Assembly (NCBI RefSeq): GCF_018139565.1
Contig: NZ_JAGSPK010000002.1
Span: 62,001 to 126,000, forward strand
DNA: 64,000 nt
Direction: 5' to 3'
Source of the DNA: Cognatundibacterium rivi
GTDB lineage: Bacteria > Pseudomonadota > Gammaproteobacteria > Burkholderiales > Burkholderiaceae_D
Position numbers and translations under genes: made by a program. Positions 16,818-27,779 of this stretch are shown one piece after another (the stretch's first letter is position 1; the number at the start of each line of letters is the position of its first letter). The notes beneath the pieces are model-generated. The model did no database searches and was not told the origin of the DNA. It worked only from the letters and a program-made list of their open reading frames with translations.

Positions 16818-18866
16818 ATGACGATTGACATGAGTCAGTTTTTTCAAGTCTTTTTTGACGAGGCGGATGAACTTCTTGCCGAAATGGAAAAGCTGCTGCT
16901 TGCCGTCGATGTTTTGTCCCCTGAACCAGAGGACTTAAATGCTATTTTTCGTACAGCTCACTCAATAAAGGGAGGAGCATCTACTTTTGGACTTAATGAC
17001 ATGAGTGAAGTGACTCATGTTTTAGAATCCCTGTTAGATAAAATCAGAAAAGGTGAAATGGCGTTGACTGCTGAGCACGTTGATGCGTTTCTTATCGCAA
17101 AAGATATTCTGAAAATGCAAGTGAACGGTCATCGGCTTGGCACCCCGGTGGATCAGGATGCCGTTGGTGATGCCAGAATGCTGTTGCAATCTTTTTCAAA
17201 TGAGGCCGCGCCAGTTGTCGCTCCGCCGCCACCAACTCCTGTTATTGAGTTGGATAATACTGAATATAAATCTGCATTCAAAATTGAAATGGCGGGTTTG
17301 AGTGAGAATGATGCGAAGGCGTTGCAAGTTGAGCTGGAGTTGCTTGGATCGATTTATAAGATTGAATCTGAATCAGATAAAACCATTTTTTATCTGAGTA
17401 CAAACGAAGCTGCTGACGATATCGTTTCTATTTGCTTATTTATTCTGAATCCAGATTGCTTTACCGTTACAGAAGTGCCAGTTTCTGCGCAAGCTGCCGA
17501 GCAAAGTAAGGAAAAAACTGAAGATGAATTGGGGTACGGCTTTTTTGAGCCACTTGATTCTATGTTCCCTCCTTTAGAGTCTGCTTCGGATTCAGATAAA
17601 TCCACTGAACTAACAATGCAAGCTAACAGTGTTGCTTCGCCTGCGAATCATGTAGAGAAGAAGAGTTCAGTAAAGAAAGACGCGGAAAAGCATATTGCCT
17701 CCCAAGAAACTTCAACAATCCGTGTAGGAATAGAAAAAGTCGATCAACTCATTAATTTAATCGGCGAGCTTGTCATTACTCAGGCGATGCTCGAGCAGCG
17801 AACACAGGAATTAGATCCTATCGTTCACGAGCGCATATTGGGGAGTGTCGCGCACTTGACGCGGAATACACGTGATCTGCAAGAGGCCGTCATGTCAATT
17901 CGCATGATGCCGATGGATTATGTTTTTTCTCGTTTCCCACGCATGGTGAGAGACCTTGCGACAAAGTTAGGTAAAAAAGTCGATTTCATTACCCACGGAG
18001 CATCGACTGAGCTGGATAAGGGGTTGATCGAGAGAATCGTTGATCCTCTGACGCATTTGGTGCGAAATAGTATCGATCACGGGATAGAAATACCAGCAAT
18101 CAGAACGCAAAGCGGTAAAAGTGAAATTGGGAAATTATCTCTGTCGGCCGTTCATCAAGGTGGAAATATTGTCATAGAAGTGAGTGATGACGGTGGCGGA
18201 CTGAATCGGGAAAGAATACTTTCAAAGGCTCGTGAAAATGGCTTAGTGGCGCCAGATTCGATGTCAGATTCTGATGTTTGGCAACTTATTTTTGCCCCAG
18301 GGTTTTCAACGGCAGAAATTGTGACGGATGTTTCAGGACGTGGTGTGGGTATGGATGTCGTCAAGAGAAACATCTCTGCGATGGGAGGTGTTGTTGATAT
18401 TCGTTCTGCAATGGGGTTGGGTACTACCATAACGATTTCGTTACCGTTGACATTAGCGATTTTGGATGGGATGTCAATTAAGCTCGGTGATGAAATATAC
18501 ATATTGCCACTTGGTTTTGTAGTCGAATCTCTGCAACCAGCCGCAGTAGATGTTAAAGAGGTCAGTGGCAAAGGAACCGTTGTTAAGGTCAGAGATGAAT
18601 ACTTACCCTTAGTTCCTCTTTATCAGCGCTTTAATTTAACACCTAAATTTCTTAATCCGTCCGAAGGTATTCTCGTCATTGTTGAAGTGGATGGAAAAAA
18701 AGCAGCTTTATTTGTTGATGATTTAGTGGGACAACAACAAGTCGTTGTTAAAAATATTGAATCAAATTATAAAAAAGTGCCGGGAATTTCTGGGGCGACA
18801 ATTTTGGGCGATGGAGGCGTTGCTCTTATTCTGGATGTTTCTGCATTGCTCCGGTCAAACAGATAG
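16818..18866 (+). CDS. cheA: Chemotaxis histidine kinase CheA
   Basis: 682 residues with the full CheA layout: P1 Hpt domain with phospho-acceptor H48 in TAHSIKGG, a P2-like CheY-docking region (about 150-230), a Ser/Lys-rich linker, P3 dimerisation (about 295-360), P4 ATPase with N-box [12 protein letters not shown]1 DDGGG and G2 [12 protein letters not shown], and a C-terminal CheW-like P5. It phosphorylates CheY and CheB in response to receptor state. cheW follows after 32 bp. A second, shorter CheA is at 35719-37557. Confidence 0.96.
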   Translation: MTIDMSQFFQVFFDEADELLAEMEKLLLAVDVLSPEPEDLNAIFRTAHSIKGGASTFGLNDMSEVTHVLESLLDKIRKGEMALTAEHVDAFLIAKDILKMQVNGHRLGTPVDQDAVGDARMLLQSFSNEAAPVVAPPPPTPVIELDNTEYKSAFKIEMAGLSENDAKALQVELELLGSIYKIESESDKTIFYLSTNEAADDIVSICLFILNPDCFTVTEVPVSAQAAEQSKEKTEDELGYGFFEPLDSMFPPLESASDSDKSTELTMQANSVASPANHVEKKSSVKKDAEKHIASQETSTIRVGIEKVDQLINLIGELVITQAMLEQRTQELDPIVHERILGSVAHLTRNTRDLQEAVMSIRMMPMDYVFSRFPRMVRDLATKLGKKVDFITHGASTELDKGLIERIVDPLTHLVRNSIDHGIEIPAIRTQSGKSEIGKLSLSAVHQGGNIVIEVSDDGGGLNRERILSKARENGLVAPDSMSDSDVWQLIFAPGFSTAEIVTDVSGRGVGMDVVKRNISAMGGVVDIRSAMGLGTTITISLPLTLAILDGMSIKLGDEIYILPLGFVVESLQPAAVDVKEVSGKGTVVKVRDEYLPLVPLYQRFNLTPKFLNPSEGILVIVEVDGKKAALFVDDLVGQQQVVVKNIESNYKKVPGISGATILGDGGVALILDVSALLRSNR

Positions 18867-18898
18867 TCATAGTTAGAAACGTAAATAAAGGATTGAAA

Positions 18899-19414
18899 AT
18901 GTCACAACCGACACAATTAGCCAACGAAACTAAAACTTCCGCTCACGAAGGAAATTCTGATGTCGCGGGCAATGAGTTTCTTGCGTTTACACTGGGAAAT
19001 GAGGAATACGGCATCGATATTTTAAAAGTCCAGGAAATTCGTGGGTACGAAGCCGTTACCAGGATTGCAAATGCGCCCGACTTTTTGAAGGGTGTGATTA
19101 ATCTGCGAGGAATTATTGTTCCGGTTGTAGACATGAGAATTAAGTTTAATCTCGGAAGTCCGACTTACGATCAGTTTACAGTTGTCATCATCTTAAACAT
19201 TGAAGGCAGAATTGTTGGGATGGTGGTAGACAGTGTGTCAGATGTCACAACCTTGTTGCCTAGTCAGGTCAGGCCCGCGCCGGAAATGGGAACGACCTTC
19301 AGCACTGATTTTCTGATTGGTTTAGGAACGTTAGAAGATCGTATGCTGATTCTGGTCGATATAGATAAATTGATGTCTAGCCCAGAAATGGGGCTCGTCG
19401 ATCAGTTAGCTTAA
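18899..19414 (+). CDS. cheW: Chemotaxis coupling protein CheW
   Basis: 171 residues from the ATG at 18899 (AAAGGA 7 nt upstream; a TTG two codons earlier is rejected). One CheW/SH3-like domain: [48 protein letters not shown]. It bridges CheA and the chemoreceptors at the membrane. Position between cheA and a receptor gene supports the call. Confidence 0.96.
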   Translation: MSQPTQLANETKTSAHEGNSDVAGNEFLAFTLGNEEYGIDILKVQEIRGYEAVTRIANAPDFLKGVINLRGIIVPVVDMRIKFNLGSPTYDQFTVVIILNIEGRIVGMVVDSVSDVTTLLPSQVRPAPEMGTTFSTDFLIGLGTLEDRMLILVDIDKLMSSPEMGLVDQLA

Positions 19415-19476
19415 GTAGTAAATTTTTCTTTAAGATCATAATAAAAACAGAATAACTGTTTATCAGGGAGATAGTT

Positions 19477-21177
19477 GTGAATTTACGTAATTTGAAAATT
19501 GGTACTCGTTTAGCTTTAGGATTCGCCCTTATTCTTGGCGGTATTGTCGCGGTGATGTTGCTGGTCAATGCGTTGAATGCGTCGAATCGTAAAGATATGT
19601 CAGAAAGCCTGCGCTTGGCGAACCAAAAGCAGGCATTGGCTAATCTGATGAAAAGCTCTCTTTATGAAAGTGGTATTGCGATGCGTAATATCGGTATCCA
19701 ATCGGATGTCGGTGAGATGCAAAAAGAAGAAGGACGAGTCAAGGTTCAGCGTAAGTTATACGATGATTCAAAAGAAAAAATTTCAGCCTTAGGATTAAGT
19801 GACGACGAAAAAAAGATCGTTGACGAGATAGCTAAACTAGATAAAGAGGCCTCAGGTCCTTTTAAAGATGCGGTTGGTCAGGCTTTGGCTTTTAACGCTG
19901 AGGGTGCCGTAAAAATAATTGCAACGGTTTTAGACCCAATTAGTAATAAACAAATTATTGAAATCAATAAGTTGGTTGAGTTACAAGCCGTCGCCGCTAC
20001 TCAGGCTTTTGATCATGCAGATTCTGCAGCTAAAAAGTTGTCTTACATTCTTTATGTGATACTGTTTTTTGCGCTCTGTATAGGGGCATTGATTGCCTGG
20101 ATACTGACTAACAGCATCACCAAACCACTATCTGAAGCGCTTGGTTTGGCTGAAACAGTTGCCAGTGGTGATTTGTGTAGTGATGTTGTTGTTGCCGGTA
20201 ATGATGAAGTATCTTCGCTATTGCTCGCGCTCAAAAATATGAACAGCAGCTTGGCTGCAACCGTTGGCAAAGTAAGGGAAGGAACCGAAACAATTACTTT
20301 TGCAGCTCAGGAAATTGCGTCAGGAAATGCGGATCTTTCCCAGCGTACCGAATCTCAAGCGAGTTCTTTAGAAGAAACTGCCAGTTCTATCGAAGAGTTG
20401 ACAAGTACAGTGAAGCAAAATGCAGATAATGCGCGACAGGCAAATCAGTTGGTCGTATCTGCGACCGGCGTTGCAGTTAAAGGGGGAGCGGTTGTCGGTC
20501 AGGTTGTGAATACCATGGGATCAATTAAAGACAGTTCGAGAAAAATTGTCGATATTATTGGTGTTATTGATGGGATCGCTTTTCAAACGAATATTCTCGC
20601 GTTGAATGCTGCGGTTGAAGCCGCCAGAGCCGGGGAGCAGGGACGAGGCTTTGCAGTTGTCGCCGCCGAAGTGAGAAATTTAGCTCAACGCAGTGCCGGC
20701 GCAGCAAAAGAAATTAAATCTTTGATTGACGACTCGGTTGATAAGGTTGATCAAGGAAGTAAGCTGGTTGATGAGGCTGGTAAAACGATGGATGAAATCG
20801 TCACTAGCGTTCAACATGTTGCCGATATCATGAGTGAAATAGCCGCTGCAAGTCAGGAGCAAAGTGCTGGAATTGAGCAAGTCAATCTGGCAATTACTCA
20901 GATGGATGAAATGACTCAGCAAAATGCTGCGTTAGTTGAGCAGGCCGCAGCTGCAGCTGAAAGTATGGAAGAGCAAGCTGTCGAATTGGCCAGAGCGGTG
21001 AGTGTATTTAAATTGTCTAATTCACTGCGGCCAGTGGCGAGGCCTGTCGCGCAATATCGTGAACCATCAGCCAAACCAAATCACACTAAGCCAGCGGCAT
21101 TGCCTGCGGCATCAAAAAATACCGAATCTTCCAATGTTAAGAAGGTTGCTGCAGATGACTCATGGGAAGAGTTTTGA
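19477..21177 (+). CDS. Methyl-accepting chemotaxis protein
   Basis: 566 residues: membrane helix 1 (about 11-32), a periplasmic four-helix-bundle sensor, membrane helix 2 (about 188-212), HAMP, and a long coiled-coil signalling domain whose hairpin tip reads [20 protein letters not shown]. The C-terminus ends SWEEF, resembling the NWETF tether that recruits CheR and CheB in E. coli receptors, and cheR, cheD and cheB follow directly. It starts with GTG at 19477, 6 nt after CAGGGAG. Ligand unknown; the sensor resembles Tsr/Tar-class domains only in general form. Confidence 0.94.
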   Translation: MNLRNLKIGTRLALGFALILGGIVAVMLLVNALNASNRKDMSESLRLANQKQALANLMKSSLYESGIAMRNIGIQSDVGEMQKEEGRVKVQRKLYDDSKEKISALGLSDDEKKIVDEIAKLDKEASGPFKDAVGQALAFNAEGAVKIIATVLDPISNKQIIEINKLVELQAVAATQAFDHADSAAKKLSYILYVILFFALCIGALIAWILTNSITKPLSEALGLAETVASGDLCSDVVVAGNDEVSSLLLALKNMNSSLAATVGKVREGTETITFAAQEIASGNADLSQRTESQASSLEETASSIEELTSTVKQNADNARQANQLVVSATGVAVKGGAVVGQVVNTMGSIKDSSRKIVDIIGVIDGIAFQTNILALNAAVEAARAGEQGRGFAVVAAEVRNLAQRSAGAAKEIKSLIDDSVDKVDQGSKLVDEAGKTMDEIVTSVQHVADIMSEIAAASQEQSAGIEQVNLAITQMDEMTQQNAALVEQAAAAAESMEEQAVELARAVSVFKLSNSLRPVARPVAQYREPSAKPNHTKPAALPAASKNTESSNVKKVAADDSWEEF

Positions 21178-21260
21178 TTTTTAATGAATGCGTGTTCGTA
21201 TGTGGATTCGGGTGTTCTTTGGTGCTTAATAAGTTCTGAGTTTAGTTTTGAAAGTCTTTG

Positions 21261-22160
21261 ATGAGAAATACTGGCGCAAAAGAAAGATCAGAAAATTCAA
21301 AGGAGTTTGAATTTAACTCTCGTGACTTTGATCGTGTGAGAGAAATGATTTACAAGCGGGCAGGCATATCTCTCGCCGATAGCAAGCAAGAGATGGTTTA
21401 TAGTCGTCTCGCAAGGCGCTTACGGGCGACAGGAATAAATTCATTCTCGGATTATCTTAACAGTTTGGAGAGAGAGCACGACAGTTTGGAGTGGGAGGCG
21501 TTTACGAATGCCTTAACCACAAATTTGACTTCCTTTTTTCGGGAAGAACATCATTTTCCTATTCTTGCGGATTTTGTAAAACATCGTAAGCAACCGATTC
21601 AAATCTGGTGTTCCGCCAGTTCGACCGGAGAGGAACCTTATTCGATCGCCATGACTCTTTGTGAGGCCTTTGGTACTTTGCGTCCCCCTGCGCACATTGT
21701 GGCTACGGATATTGATACTAACGTTTTGAATACTGCGTCAAAAGGTGTGTATAACATCGATAGGGTAGAAAAATTATCTCCAGACCGGGTGAAAAAATTT
21801 TTCCTTAAAGGAAAAGGTAACCAAGATGGACTTGTCAGAGTAAGGCAAGAGCTAATCGATATGATTACCTTCAAACAGCTTAATTTGCTTGCTGATAGTT
21901 GGCCGCTGTCAGGGGAGTTTGACGCGATTTTTTGTCGAAACGTGATGATCTATTTTGATAAGCCTACTCAGGGCAAAATTCTCAGGAAATTTGTTCCATT
22001 AATGAAGCACGATGCATTATTGTTCGCTGGGCATTCAGAGAATTTTTTATACGTGTCGGATGATTTTAAGTTGAAGGGGAAAACCGTGTACGAGCTTTCT
22101 TCTGGTAATGCTGCCAATGGACGAGTTTCAACAAATCATTTGCACAAAGGTAGCTTATGA
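21261..22160 (+). CDS. cheR: Chemoreceptor glutamate methyltransferase CheR
   Basis: 299 residues. The N-terminal helical domain ([20 protein letters not shown]) is followed by a SAM-binding domain with [16 protein letters not shown] and [14 protein letters not shown]. CheR methylates receptor glutamates for adaptation. A TTG directly before the ATG at 21261 is part of the open frame but is not chosen. The stop overlaps the cheD start by 4 bp. Confidence 0.95.
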   Translation: MRNTGAKERSENSKEFEFNSRDFDRVREMIYKRAGISLADSKQEMVYSRLARRLRATGINSFSDYLNSLEREHDSLEWEAFTNALTTNLTSFFREEHHFPILADFVKHRKQPIQIWCSASSTGEEPYSIAMTLCEAFGTLRPPAHIVATDIDTNVLNTASKGVYNIDRVEKLSPDRVKKFFLKGKGNQDGLVRVRQELIDMITFKQLNLLADSWPLSGEFDAIFCRNVMIYFDKPTQGKILRKFVPLMKHDALLFAGHSENFLYVSDDFKLKGKTVYELSSGNAANGRVSTNHLHKGSL

Positions 22161-22765
22161 GTAAGTTGAGTGAAGAGCATTTTGCAACGAACGTATATTT
22201 TGATAGGACGTTTGATTGTGACGCTGCAAAAATTTTACCTGGAGAGTTTTATTTCACGAACAAAGATATGTTGATCGTGACGGTTCTCGGCTCTTGTGTT
22301 TCTGCTTGCATTCGTGATCGTGTGACTGGCGTAGGGGGAATGAATCACTTCATGCTTCCGGATACTGGTGGGGATGCTGACAATCCTGTTTCTGCCTCTA
22401 TGCGTTACGGTACCTATGCAATGGAAGTGCTTATTAATGAGTTACTGAAAGCCGGAGCGAAGCGAGAAAACATGGAAGCAAAAGTTTTTGGCGGTGGAAA
22501 TGTTTTGCGTGGTTTTACAGCTATCAACGTGGGCGAGAGAAACGCAAAGTTTGTCCTGGATTATTTAAAGGCGGAGCGCATGCGCGTGATTGCGGAGGAT
22601 CTGAATGATATTTATCCTCGCAAAGTATATTTTTTCCCAAAAACCGGTAAGGTTCTCGTCAAAAAATTAAAAGTAGAACACAATGACACACTGAGAAAAC
22701 GTGAGCAGGATTATGCAAGTCGCTTAAAAACGACCTCTGTGGGTGGGGAAGTCGATTTGTTTTAA
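22157..22765 (+). CDS. cheD: Chemoreceptor glutamine deamidase CheD
   Basis: 202 residues. The catalytic Cys and His are seen in LGSCVSACI and MNHFMLP, followed by the typical GGGNVL segment. CheD deamidates receptor glutamines to create methylation sites. It overlaps cheR (ATGA), which argues for coupled translation. The gene is found in betaproteobacterial che clusters but not in E. coli. Confidence 0.95.
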   Translation: MSKLSEEHFATNVYFDRTFDCDAAKILPGEFYFTNKDMLIVTVLGSCVSACIRDRVTGVGGMNHFMLPDTGGDADNPVSASMRYGTYAMEVLINELLKAGAKRENMEAKVFGGGNVLRGFTAINVGERNAKFVLDYLKAERMRVIAEDLNDIYPRKVYFFPKTGKVLVKKLKVEHNDTLRKREQDYASRLKTTSVGGEVDLF

Positions 22766-22800
22766 TTTTGACCTGAATTTTTTGTAAGCTTCAGGCGAAT

Positions 22801-23892
22801 ATGGAATTTTTCCAGATGAAAATAAAAGTATTAATTGTTGATGATTCGGCGCTCATTCGTAGCGTCATGAGTGAAATTATTCGTAGCCAACCGGATATGG
22901 AAGTTGTTGGCGTCGCGCCTGATCCGCTGGTTGCCAGAGAACTGATTAAACAGACGAACCCAGATGTTTTGACTTTAGACGTCGAAATGCCAAAAATGGA
23001 TGGTTTGGATTTTCTTGAACGCCTGATGCGTTTGAGGCCGATGCCGGTGATTATGGTGTCTTCACTGACTGAACGAGGGTCGGAGATCACGATGAAGGCA
23101 CTGGAATTAGGGGCGGTTGATTTTGTCTCAAAGCCAAAAATGTCGATTCAGAGTGGCATGCTTGATTATGCTGAGTTAATCGCCGATAAAATCCGCATTG
23201 CATCAAAAGCAAAAATCCGACCAAGAGTGCTTTCTGCTGTCGATCATACGAAAGATACACCGGGTGCTTTGCCATTGGTACGGAATCCTTTAACCAGTAG
23301 TGAGAAACTGATTATTATTGGCGCTTCGACCGGGGGTACCGAAGCGATAAAGAATTTTCTTGTGCAAATGCCGTCAGATTGTCCGGGTATCTTAATTACT
23401 CAACACATGCCAGAAGGTTTTACCCGCTCTTTTGCAAAGCGACTTGACGGTTTGTGTAAAATTTCTGTATCTGAGGCCGTGGGGGGCGAGCGTGTTTTGC
23501 CAGGGCATGCGTATATTGCACCAGGACATTCGCATTTACTCCTTGCCCGTAGTGGCGCTAATTATGTAACCCAACTCGATACCGGCGAGCCTGTAAATCG
23601 GCATCGCCCATCAGTTGATGTCCTGTTCCGTTCAGCCGCTGTTTATGCCGGTAAAAATGCCGTTGGTGTTATATTGACAGGTATGGGGAAAGATGGTGCA
23701 GCTGGTATGTTAGAAATGAAGAATGCCGGTGCTTATAATTTTGCGCAAGATGAAGCAACTTGTGTAGTATTTGGAATGCCTCGGGAAGCAATTGCAATTG
23801 GTGCGACACATGAAGTTGCACCCTTAAATGAATTGCCAACAAAGGTATTACATTATTTAGCAACACATGGAAGCCGTGCACTTAGGGTCTGA
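22801..23892 (+). CDS. cheB: Chemoreceptor methylesterase/deamidase CheB
   Basis: 363 residues: N-terminal receiver ([11 protein letters not shown], phospho-Asp in [13 protein letters not shown]) and C-terminal methylesterase domain with the catalytic Ser in GASTGGTEA, His in TQHMPEGF and Asp in MGKDGAAGM. CheA-dependent phosphorylation activates the esterase, closing the adaptation loop. The start is either ATG 22801 or ATG 22816. Neither ribosome site is strong, and the family usually begins at the second ([11 protein letters not shown]). Confidence 0.95.
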   Translation: MEFFQMKIKVLIVDDSALIRSVMSEIIRSQPDMEVVGVAPDPLVARELIKQTNPDVLTLDVEMPKMDGLDFLERLMRLRPMPVIMVSSLTERGSEITMKALELGAVDFVSKPKMSIQSGMLDYAELIADKIRIASKAKIRPRVLSAVDHTKDTPGALPLVRNPLTSSEKLIIIGASTGGTEAIKNFLVQMPSDCPGILITQHMPEGFTRSFAKRLDGLCKISVSEAVGGERVLPGHAYIAPGHSHLLLARSGANYVTQLDTGEPVNRHRPSVDVLFRSAAVYAGKNAVGVILTGMGKDGAAGMLEMKNAGAYNFAQDEATCVVFGMPREAIAIGATHEVAPLNELPTKVLHYLATHGSRALRV

Positions 23893-23993
23893 CGGAGCGA
23901 GGAGACATGCTTTAATGCAATTTAACCCACCTCTTATTCTTAAATTGACCGATAATATTAGTAATTGTATTCAAAGAAATAATGGAGTAATTC

Positions 23994-24389
23994 ATGGCCG
24001 ATCAAAACCTGAAATTTTTAGTTGTGGACGATTTTTCTACTATGCGTCGCATTGTAAGAAATTTGCTTAAAGAGTTAGGCTACTCCAATGTGGACGAGGC
24101 TGAGGACGGAGCGATGGGGCTTGCGAAGTTGAAAAACGGTGATTTCGACTTTATTATTTCTGACTGGAATATGCCTAATATGGATGGCCTCACTATGCTG
24201 CAACATATTCGTGCTGATCCTGCACTTTCTAAAATTCCAGTTTTGATGGTGACAGCAGAGGCGAAGAAAGAAAATATTATTGCTGCCGCACAAGCGGGCG
24301 CCAATGGCTATGTTGTTAAGCCGTTCACTGCCGCAACCTTGGATGAAAAGCTTTCAAAAATTTTTGAGAAATTGGGTAAGAGCGCCTGA
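23994..24389 (+). CDS. cheY: Chemotaxis response regulator CheY, copy 2
   Basis: 131 residues, very close to the enterobacterial CheY pattern, with the phospho-acceptor at D57 in [11 protein letters not shown], the acidic pair near residue 12, Thr in MVTAEA and Lys in VVKPF. It is the better candidate for the motor-binding CheY of the two in this cluster. GGAG precedes the ATG. cheZ, which commonly follows this gene in relatives, is not here but at 37557-38321. Confidence 0.95.
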   Translation: MADQNLKFLVVDDFSTMRRIVRNLLKELGYSNVDEAEDGAMGLAKLKNGDFDFIISDWNMPNMDGLTMLQHIRADPALSKIPVLMVTAEAKKENIIAAAQAGANGYVVKPFTAATLDEKLSKIFEKLGKSA

Positions 24390-24472
24390 TTTAAGCTGCT
24401 GCTAAATGTGAATGCATCTGGGTGGTTGGTTTATCGTCAGACTTTCTATTTGACCGTAGTCTTAGTTTTGTC

Positions 24473-24493
24473 GGTACTCTGTGACAGAGTACC
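24473..24493. repeat. Perfect 9-bp hairpin downstream of cheY
   Basis: Arms 24473-24481 and 24485-24493 (GGTACTCTG and complement) with a TGA loop. No T-run follows, so it is not a standard terminator. It sits in the 295-bp gap between cheY and the EAL/HDOD gene, in which I see nothing else assignable. Confidence 0.5.
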
Positions 24494-24684
24494 TGCCAAA
24501 TAGTCTTAAATGAGATGCTTGTCTTAGTCGGATGACTTTGAAAAAGTGACTGACGTTTTTAAATTGTCCGCAAAAACCTCGAGACAAAAAATGTTTTTGC
24601 CCATCAGTGAAATCAAATGACCTGTTGAATGAATTCTGTTCCTGATGACTTTGTCTTTGTGGTTAAATAAATAATAAATTCTAT

Positions 24685-25899
24685 ATGATTGAAGATAATT
24701 TCATCTTAAGAGAACCGTTGCTTGATCCTAAACAGCGTGTTATTGGTTTTCAGTTTTCATGGCAACAAGCGGATTCCAACGCTCAGGTAGATAGCCAAAA
24801 TCTCGATTATTTATTGGAATTTGTTGCTGGTCATCTGAATGATGATGACGGTTTTTTACTTGCGGACAGCTTGGTGTTTCTTGAAGCATTGCCTGAATTA
24901 TTGCATGCTGATGGACTCAAATCGTTTCCACCAAAAAATACAGTCTTGATTCTGCATAAGAAGTATTTTGCGGATGAATCTACACTGGCAGCAGTAAAGG
25001 AGCTGCGGGCTTTGGGCTTTGGCATTTGCCTTCGTGGGGCTGAAGTTACAACGTTGGAACGTTCATTTTTTGCGTTTGTCTCTCATATTGAAGTGCAGTT
25101 AAATGCGGCTAACTTTGCGTCTCAGGCAAAAGTATATGCATCGCTGAAGCAATCCTCGGTAAAGATGGTGGCGCGTAATGTGTCTACTTGGCAGGATTTT
25201 GATGCTTGCGCAGCTTTGGGCTTGGATAGTTTTGTTGGAAAGTTGCATTTGATTCCAAGACCAAGTTCCGCACCAAAAAGCTTGAATCCAGCGCAGACTA
25301 CGATATTGCAGTTGATGGAAATGGTCAGAAAGAATGCGGATGTCCAGCAACTGGAGTTGGTTGTTAAACGTGATGCTACGCTGGCATACAAGTTGTTGCG
25401 TTATATTAACTCTGCTGGTTTTGGCCTGCGCACAGAAATTCAGTCGTTGAAGCATGCGGTGCAAATGTTGGGGTACAGTCCGCTATACAGATGGTTAACT
25501 GTTTTACTTGCAACAGCTAGTACGAGCGGATATTCACCAGTGTTGCTGGAAACAGCAATTGTCAGGGGGCGCTTTGCAGAGTTACTCGGTCAAATGAAAA
25601 TGCCGAAGTCTGAAGCTGAGAATCTTTTTGTCGCAGGGATGTTTTCCTTGCTGGATCGCTTACTTGGTTTGCCTATGGAGGATGTACTCTCGACGATACA
25701 GTTGCCTGAAGTCGTTACAGAGGCATTGATTTCCAGGGGAGGGGTTTTTGGCCCTTACCTTGCCTTGGCAGAGGCATGTGAGTTGAATAGTATGCTGGTT
25801 GGTTCTTTGGCTGAGTCGTTAAAGATTTCGGCCGAGGACGTTAATACAGCTCATTTGGCTGCTTTAGTGTGGGCGAAAAATGTAGCGACAGCTGCATAA
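24685..25899 (+). CDS. EAL/HDOD (YuxH-like) signalling protein
   Basis: 404 residues. The first half resembles an EAL domain but is degenerate: the opening REPLLDPKQRVIGFQFSW lacks the E-x-L signature, so phosphodiesterase activity is unlikely. The second half (about residues 205-390) is an HDOD domain (LVVKRDATLAYKLLRYINS, SLKHAVQMLGY). Such proteins are usually regulatory adaptors in c-di-GMP, motility or stress circuits. It follows the che cluster by 295 bp on the same strand and ends at a strong terminator. Function not established. Confidence 0.8.
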   Translation: MIEDNFILREPLLDPKQRVIGFQFSWQQADSNAQVDSQNLDYLLEFVAGHLNDDDGFLLADSLVFLEALPELLHADGLKSFPPKNTVLILHKKYFADESTLAAVKELRALGFGICLRGAEVTTLERSFFAFVSHIEVQLNAANFASQAKVYASLKQSSVKMVARNVSTWQDFDACAALGLDSFVGKLHLIPRPSSAPKSLNPAQTTILQLMEMVRKNADVQQLELVVKRDATLAYKLLRYINSAGFGLRTEIQSLKHAVQMLGYSPLYRWLTVLLATASTSGYSPVLLETAIVRGRFAELLGQMKMPKSEAENLFVAGMFSLLDRLLGLPMEDVLSTIQLPEVVTEALISRGGVFGPYLALAEACELNSMLVGSLAESLKISAEDVNTAHLAALVWAKNVATAA

Positions 25900-25915
25900 C
25901 GATATTGATTGGCAA

Positions 25916-25948
25916 AAACGGCAAGCCTTCATGCTTGCCGTTTTTTTT
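25916..25948 (+). terminator. Intrinsic terminator after the EAL/HDOD gene
   Basis: Stem AACGGCAAGC (25917-25926) with its complement at 25933-25942, a 6-nt loop, and a T8 run (25941-25948). Confidence 0.9.
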
Positions 25949-25975
25949 ATTCATTGATTTGATACAAAATTACTG

Positions 25976-27640
25976 ATGAAGCGCGAGCATAACATTCAAT
26001 TTCCAGAAATACCTCTTTGGTTGGTATGGGGTATTGTTTGTTATTTTGTGAGCTTTAAGTTGGGTAGCTATCCGATTCTGGATAACAACGAAGGATTGTA
26101 CGCAGAAATTCCTCGTGAGATGTTACGTTCCGGTGATTGGCACCAGTGGATTATTCCTCATCTGAACGGACTACCGTACATGGAGAAGCCACCTCTTTTG
26201 TATTGGTTGACTGCCGTTTTTTTTGCAGTATTTGGTGAGTCAGAGTGGGTTGCCAGGTTGGTTCCTGTGTCCTCTGGTATTGGATGTGTGGGGCTGATTT
26301 TGTGGTTCACAAAATCGATAGGGCGAGAGTACGCTGGCAGGTTAGCAGCTATTGTGTTTATCAGCAGTCTCGGTGTTACCGCGATGTCCCGTATCCTGAT
26401 GTTTGATATGTTGCTGACGGTATTGCTGACGGCGGCAGTGATGTCGGGATATCTGTTCTGCGTACGAAAACAACGTAAATTACTTTACGTCTGTATGGCC
26501 ATGCTGGCACTTGCTTTGCTGGCGAAGGGATTTGTTGCGCTGATTTTATTTTTCGCGGTGATGGGCTCTTATCTCGCGTTAAGCTCGTCAACGTTGAAAA
26601 ATTTCCTGTCGCGTTTATATGAATGTTTGCACTGGAAGGGTTTGTTGGTTTTTTTCCTCATTGCGACTCCGTGGCATATCGCTGCAATGCTGGTTGAGCC
26701 TATCTTCCCGTGGTTTTATTTCATTAACGAGCACATCTTAAGATTCCTGGGTAAGAGGGAGCCTCATGATTACTATGCAGGTGCCTGGTGGTATTACCTT
26801 CCACGGGCGTTGCTGTTTCTATTCCCATGGTCATTTTTTCTTCCGGTCTTAGCATTGGCCCGAACGAATATTGCGCGTCACCGGGATATACATTTGTTCT
26901 TGTGCATTGCCTGGCTGATACCTATGGTATTTTTTTCTGTGTCCAGTGCGAAGGCAAATTATTACCTCGTCATTGTGATGCCATTTGTGGCTATTCAACT
27001 GGCTATCATGTTGGAGGATGCGAAGTTTGGTGGTCAGTGGGGACTGGTAATTCCGGGTGTGCTGTTGTCAATTTTATTTTTTGCGCTGACCTGGTGGTTT
27101 TTGAATGGAAAAAACGAGGCCCTGAATGGCCTGTTTATTAAGGGGATTTTTACCCGGTATTTTGCGGAAATTTTGTTGATCACATCAATCCTGGTGACAT
27201 TTTTCTCATTTCGCATACGTAAACTGGGAGTGTTGTTATACGTTTTGGTTCCGATGATGAGTTTGCCGGCCATGTTGCAAGTGATCGACGTGAGGCAAAA
27301 TTATATTTCCACAAAAGCAGTTGCTGCATGGTTGAGGACAGATTTTCCTCAGTCTGAGGTTGTCTTATACCGTGTTTTTGAGCATCAATCTTCATTGCCA
27401 TTCTATTTGAAATCTCCCGTTCGAATCGTTGATAGCCGAAGTAGTGATTTATTTTGGGGCAACAAGCTTCAAAAAAATAATATCGTGCTAAGTGATATGC
27501 AGTTTCAGAATCTGCTTGATAAGCAAAAGATTGCATTGATGGTTCTGAAAGAAGATTTACCTGATTTCAGACAAAAGAAGTATTTTTCTGAATTTAAACT
27601 AACAAGAGAATCTGGTAATACTCTGATTTTTACCAATTAA
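25976..27640 (+). CDS. ArnT-type membrane glycosyltransferase (GT83/PMT family)
   Basis: 554 residues with about a dozen membrane helices. The first periplasmic loop has the family pattern: DNNEGLYAEIPREML, GDWHQWIIPHLNGLPYMEKPPL and LYWLTAVFFAVFGESEW. Relatives move a sugar such as 4-amino-4-deoxy-arabinose from undecaprenyl phosphate to lipid A or other envelope acceptors. No other arn genes are nearby, so the donor and acceptor are unknown. It follows a terminator by 27 bp and is probably transcribed on its own. Confidence 0.85.
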   Translation: MKREHNIQFPEIPLWLVWGIVCYFVSFKLGSYPILDNNEGLYAEIPREMLRSGDWHQWIIPHLNGLPYMEKPPLLYWLTAVFFAVFGESEWVARLVPVSSGIGCVGLILWFTKSIGREYAGRLAAIVFISSLGVTAMSRILMFDMLLTVLLTAAVMSGYLFCVRKQRKLLYVCMAMLALALLAKGFVALILFFAVMGSYLALSSSTLKNFLSRLYECLHWKGLLVFFLIATPWHIAAMLVEPIFPWFYFINEHILRFLGKREPHDYYAGAWWYYLPRALLFLFPWSFFLPVLALARTNIARHRDIHLFLCIAWLIPMVFFSVSSAKANYYLVIVMPFVAIQLAIMLEDAKFGGQWGLVIPGVLLSILFFALTWWFLNGKNEALNGLFIKGIFTRYFAEILLITSILVTFFSFRIRKLGVLLYVLVPMMSLPAMLQVIDVRQNYISTKAVAAWLRTDFPQSEVVLYRVFEHQSSLPFYLKSPVRIVDSRSSDLFWGNKLQKNNIVLSDMQFQNLLDKQKIALMVLKEDLPDFRQKKYFSEFKLTRESGNTLIFTN

Positions 27641-27675
27641 TTCAGATATTTACTGAATTTAAAACCGACGCCTTC

Positions 27676-27704
27676 TGGAGCCTGTAAGGGCATCAAGGTA
27701 TAAT
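27676..27704 (+). promoter_or_regulatory. Candidate purL promoter
   Basis: A perfect -10 TATAAT at 27699-27704, 75 bp before the purL start. The -35 region is poor (TGGAGC at 27676-27681 with a 17-bp spacer). Confidence 0.4.
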
Positions 27705-27779
27705 CACGGTTTTCTCATCCAACCTGCGATAGTTAGAGAGAAACTGTCTCCTGCTATTGCCTCAACTACTCCTCTAGCC

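Noticed and set aside
19419-19445. TAAATTTT resembling a FliA -35 upstream of the chemoreceptor gene
   Set aside because: The -10 position reads ATAATAAA and lacks the GCC element.
23948-23955. ACCGATAA resembling a FliA -10 upstream of the second cheY
   Set aside because: No TAAAGTTT-like element at the required 11-bp spacing.
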